Below are positions 5,993-7,671 of a DNA stretch of 7,671 bases, in pieces. The notes under the pieces were generated by a model. The model saw only the letters and a list, made by a program, of their open reading frames with translations. It was not told the origin of the DNA and ran no database searches. Position 1 is the stretch's first letter. Each line of letters starts with the position of its first letter. The DNA comes from an uncultured Eubacteriales bacterium. GTDB taxonomy: Bacteria; Bacillota; Clostridia; Oscillospirales; Acutalibacteraceae. The stretch spans positions 1-7,671 of the forward strand of contig ONWI01000082.1 of assembly GCA_900321515.1 (NCBI GenBank), read 5' to 3'. The translations under genes and the position numbers were made by a program.

Positions 5993-6038
5993 AAATGTCG
6001 CTGGACGCGGTTATTTACGACCGTATGCAGCGACATTT
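5993..6038. terminator. Bidirectional terminator between mntP and asnS
   Basis: AAATGTCGCTG (5993-6003) pairs with CAGCGACATTT (6028-6038), an 11-base perfect stem, with a possible inner CGG/CCG pairing. A T-run follows on the plus strand (6036-6041) and a T-rich stretch on the minus strand, so it can serve both convergent genes. Confidence 0.88.
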
Positions 6039-6052
6039 TTTAATATTATACC

Positions 6053-7450
6053 TCAATATATCTTCTTGTATGTCCGCGGGAACTGCAAAACGTCTCTGAT
6101 ATTGCTTATTCCGGAGACATACATGACCAATCTGTCAAATCCAAGACCGAATCCGCTGTGTTGAACGCTGCCGTATTTTCTTGTATCGAGATACTTTCCG
6201 TATGCTTCGAGCGGCATATTTCTTATGTTCATCGCCTCAACCAGCTTGTTGTAATCGGTCTCTCTTTCACTGCAACCGATTATTTCTCCGACGCCCGGAA
6301 CCAACAGGTCGGTAGCCGCGACGGTCTTGCCGTCCGGATTCTGCTTCATATAGAATGCCTTCAGCTCTTTGGGATAATTGACCACGAACACCGGGCGCTT
6401 GAAGTATTCGTCGGTGAGAAAACGCTCGTGCTCCGTCTGGAGGTCGCAGCCCCAGAAGACAGGATATTCAAACTTGTGCTTGCTTTTCTCAAGGATACTG
6501 ACGGCTTCCGTGTAATCGACGCGCACGAATTCGCTGTTTACCACATGATTTAATTTGTCAAGAAGTCCCTTTTCGATAAATTTATTGCAGAATTCCATTT
6601 CCTCAGAGCAATTGGCAAGGGCATCTTTAATGACATACTTGATGAATTCTTCCCCGATATCCATTATCTCATGAATATCGACAAAGCACACTTCAGGTTC
6701 AACATGCCAGAATTCAGCGACATGTCTTGGCGTGTCGCTTTTTTCGGCGCGAAAAGAAGGACCGAATGTATAAATTCTGCCCAGACCGCCCAGAGCAGCC
6801 ATTTCGCCCTCGAGCTGGCAGGAGACAGACAAGCCAGCCTTTTGTCCGAAATAATCGTCGCGATAATACTCTTCCTCAGATTTATATGACGCGTTCCAGG
6901 GCTGGGTGGTAAGTCTGAACATTTCGCCGGCGCCCTCGCAATCGCTTTCAGTGATTATCGGGGTATGAACATAGGTGTAACCGTTATTGATGAAGTAACT
7001 GTGAACAGCGTAAGCGAGCCTGGAACGAATTGCGAGACCCGTCTTCATCAGGTTGGTTCTGGTTCTCAGATGCGGGATAGTGCGCAGAAAATCCACGCTT
7101 GTTTTCTTTTTTTGAAGCGGATAAGAGGAAGGACAATCGCCCAGCATCTCGATATTTTCCACTTCCAACTCAATAACGTTTCTTTCTGACGGAACCAGAA
7201 TGCCGGTTGCCTTTAATGAAACACCAAAATTCAGAAGCGGTTTGATAACCCGTTTATAATCTTCCTCGGACATTTTATCCTGATGTATAGTCAACTGAAG
7301 ATTCTTAACGGTAGTAGTCCCGTCATTCAACTGAATGAATGTCATAGGCTTGACTTCGGCGGAGGTTTTCACCCAACCGCACACTGTAACCGTCCGGTTA
7401 ACATAATCGGAAACATTTGAAAACAGCCTTGAAATATCAATATGTTCCAT
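6053..7450 (-). CDS. asnS: Asparaginyl-tRNA synthetase (class IIb)
   Basis: This cytoplasmic enzyme charges tRNA-Asn with asparagine. From ATG 7450 it has 465 residues, the normal length. An N-terminal OB-fold anticodon-binding domain spans about 15-105 (VTVCGWVKTS near 21-30), followed by the class II catalytic core. Motif 1 lies around GYTYVHTPIIT (157-167). Motif 2 is FRAEKSDTPRHVAEFWHVEPE (233-253, described by its FRAE and RH residues). Motif 3 is GFGLGFDRLVMYV (433-445). ATG 7480 is in frame upstream, but ATG 7450 has AGGTGGG (7460-7466) 9 bases before it and matches the family N-terminus, while 7480 lacks a good ribosome binding site. It appears monocistronic and ends at a shared terminator. 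No T-box leader is present: the predicted leader is only about 64 bases. Confidence 0.97.
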   Translation of the reverse strand: MEHIDISRLFSNVSDYVNRTVTVCGWVKTSAEVKPMTFIQLNDGTTTVKNLQLTIHQDKMSEEDYKRVIKPLLNFGVSLKATGILVPSERNVIELEVENIEMLGDCPSSYPLQKKKTSVDFLRTIPHLRTRTNLMKTGLAIRSRLAYAVHSYFINNGYTYVHTPIITESDCEGAGEMFRLTTQPWNASYKSEEEYYRDDYFGQKAGLSVSCQLEGEMAALGGLGRIYTFGPSFRAEKSDTPRHVAEFWHVEPEVCFVDIHEIMDIGEEFIKYVIKDALANCSEEMEFCNKFIEKGLLDKLNHVVNSEFVRVDYTEAVSILEKSKHKFEYPVFWGCDLQTEHERFLTDEYFKRPVFVVNYPKELKAFYMKQNPDGKTVAATDLLVPGVGEIIGCSERETDYNKLVEAMNIRNMPLEAYGKYLDTRKYGSVQHSGFGLGFDRLVMYVSGISNIRDVLQFPRTYKKIY

Positions 7451-7459
7451 ATAAATAAA

Positions 7460-7466
7460 CCCACCT
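7460..7466 (-). promoter_or_regulatory. Ribosome binding site deciding the asnS start
   Basis: The minus strand reads AGGTGGG, one mismatch from AGGAGGG, 9 bases before ATG 7450. It selects this start over the in-frame ATG at 7480. Confidence 0.75.
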
Positions 7467-7520
7467 AACTTTTCAATCATTCCATATTTGGATTAAAGAA
7501 AATATATAAAATTAACTTTT

Positions 7521-7549
7521 ATATTATCACAAAAACTGTGATTTGTCAA
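7521..7549 (-). promoter_or_regulatory. asnS promoter with a dyad filling its spacer
   Basis: On the minus strand, TTGACA (7544-7549) is a perfect -35. TAATAT (7521-7526) at 17-base spacing, or GATAAT (7523-7528) at 15 bases, is the -10. The spacer holds the inverted repeat ATCACAGTTTTTGTGAT (7526-7542), with 6 perfect pairs around a 5-base centre. Its position between the boxes is that of a repressor operator. The regulator is unknown. Confidence 0.65.
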
Positions 7550-7559
7550 TAGAAAGCGC

Positions 7560-7572
7560 CCGTGTTTCACGG
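7560..7572. repeat. Short perfect hairpin upstream of the asnS promoter
   Basis: CCGTG-TTT-CACGG is a 5-base perfect stem with a 3-base loop. The plus strand beyond it is AT-rich (AAATCAATTTT) but lacks a clean T-run, so it is at best a weak terminator for a gene entering from the left. No such gene is present. Confidence 0.3.
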
Positions 7573-7590
7573 AAATCAATTTTAAAAAGA

Positions 7591-7671
7591 AAGCGCGGAG
7601 CGCCGGAACTAGCGAGCGTATGCGAGCGTGGGAGTCCAGGGGGTCTGGACCTCCTGGCGGGTCAAGGGCAG
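7591..7671. repeat. GC-rich, hairpin-rich non-coding segment, possibly part of a dispersed repeat
   Basis: Composition changes sharply from the AT-rich asnS promoter to GC-rich sequence with no open frame. It contains GCGC-GGA-GCGC (7593-7603), the octamer GCGAGCGT twice at 10-base spacing (7612-7619 and 7622-7629), GTCCAG-GGGGT-CTGGAC (7634-7650), and an overlapping alternative stem CCAGGGGG/CCTCCTGG (7636-7657). Such compact structured GC-rich blocks between genes resemble intergenic repeats seen in several Clostridia genomes. The element is cut by the window edge, so its full length is unknown. Confidence 0.45.

Noticed and set aside
7451..7520. T-box riboswitch upstream of asnS
   Set aside because: The leader between the predicted start and the ATG is about 64 bases, too short for a T-box, and contains no T-box sequence or terminator.
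7526..7542. Rex operator at the asnS promoter
   Set aside because: The half-sites are in the opposite orientation (TCACA then TGTGA) from the Rex consensus (TTGTGAA then TTCACAA).

Overview
The window looks like chromosomal DNA of a Gram-positive anaerobe of the class Clostridia. The evidence is strong AAAGGAG-type ribosome binding sites, textbook TTGACA/TATAAT promoters, an aconitase of the roughly 640-residue single-chain type, a Rex repressor, a chromosomal TraX-family protein and a manganese riboswitch in front of mntP. The species cannot be fixed from this sequence. No insertion sequence, phage gene, CRISPR array, tRNA or rRNA is visible.

Layout from left to right: (1) the first codons of an unidentified minus-strand gene; (2) a divergent control region (57-233) with a near-perfect promoter whose -35 box sits inside a Rex-operator-like site, plus a separate dyad and a repeated heptamer upstream; (3) a plus-strand operon of aconitase and rex, 25 bases apart; (4) a bidirectional terminator; (5) a minus-strand unit with a divergent asparaginase-like gene, a possible 18-residue ORF overlapping its stop, and a TraX-family membrane protein; (6) a divergent regulatory region (4969-5406) with back-to-back promoters and a yybP-ykoY-type manganese riboswitch with terminator; (7) mntP on the plus strand; (8) a second bidirectional terminator; (9) asparaginyl-tRNA synthetase on the minus strand with its promoter; (10) a GC-rich, hairpin-rich, non-coding stretch at the right edge that looks like part of a dispersed repeat.

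The most coherent new idea is an acn-rex module. An NADH-sensing repressor is encoded directly behind aconitase, and a site matching its clostridial consensus at 12 of 14 fixed positions covers the -35 box of their shared promoter. This predicts autoregulation and redox control of citrate-to-isocitrate flux. Upstream of it, a dyad centred near -64 and a second copy of its core heptamer near -24 suggest a further regulator, at spacing like that described for CcpC at Bacillus citB. The asparaginase-like protein appears to lack the catalytic lysine and the GxGN segment of true asparaginases, so its annotation as an active asparaginase should be doubted.
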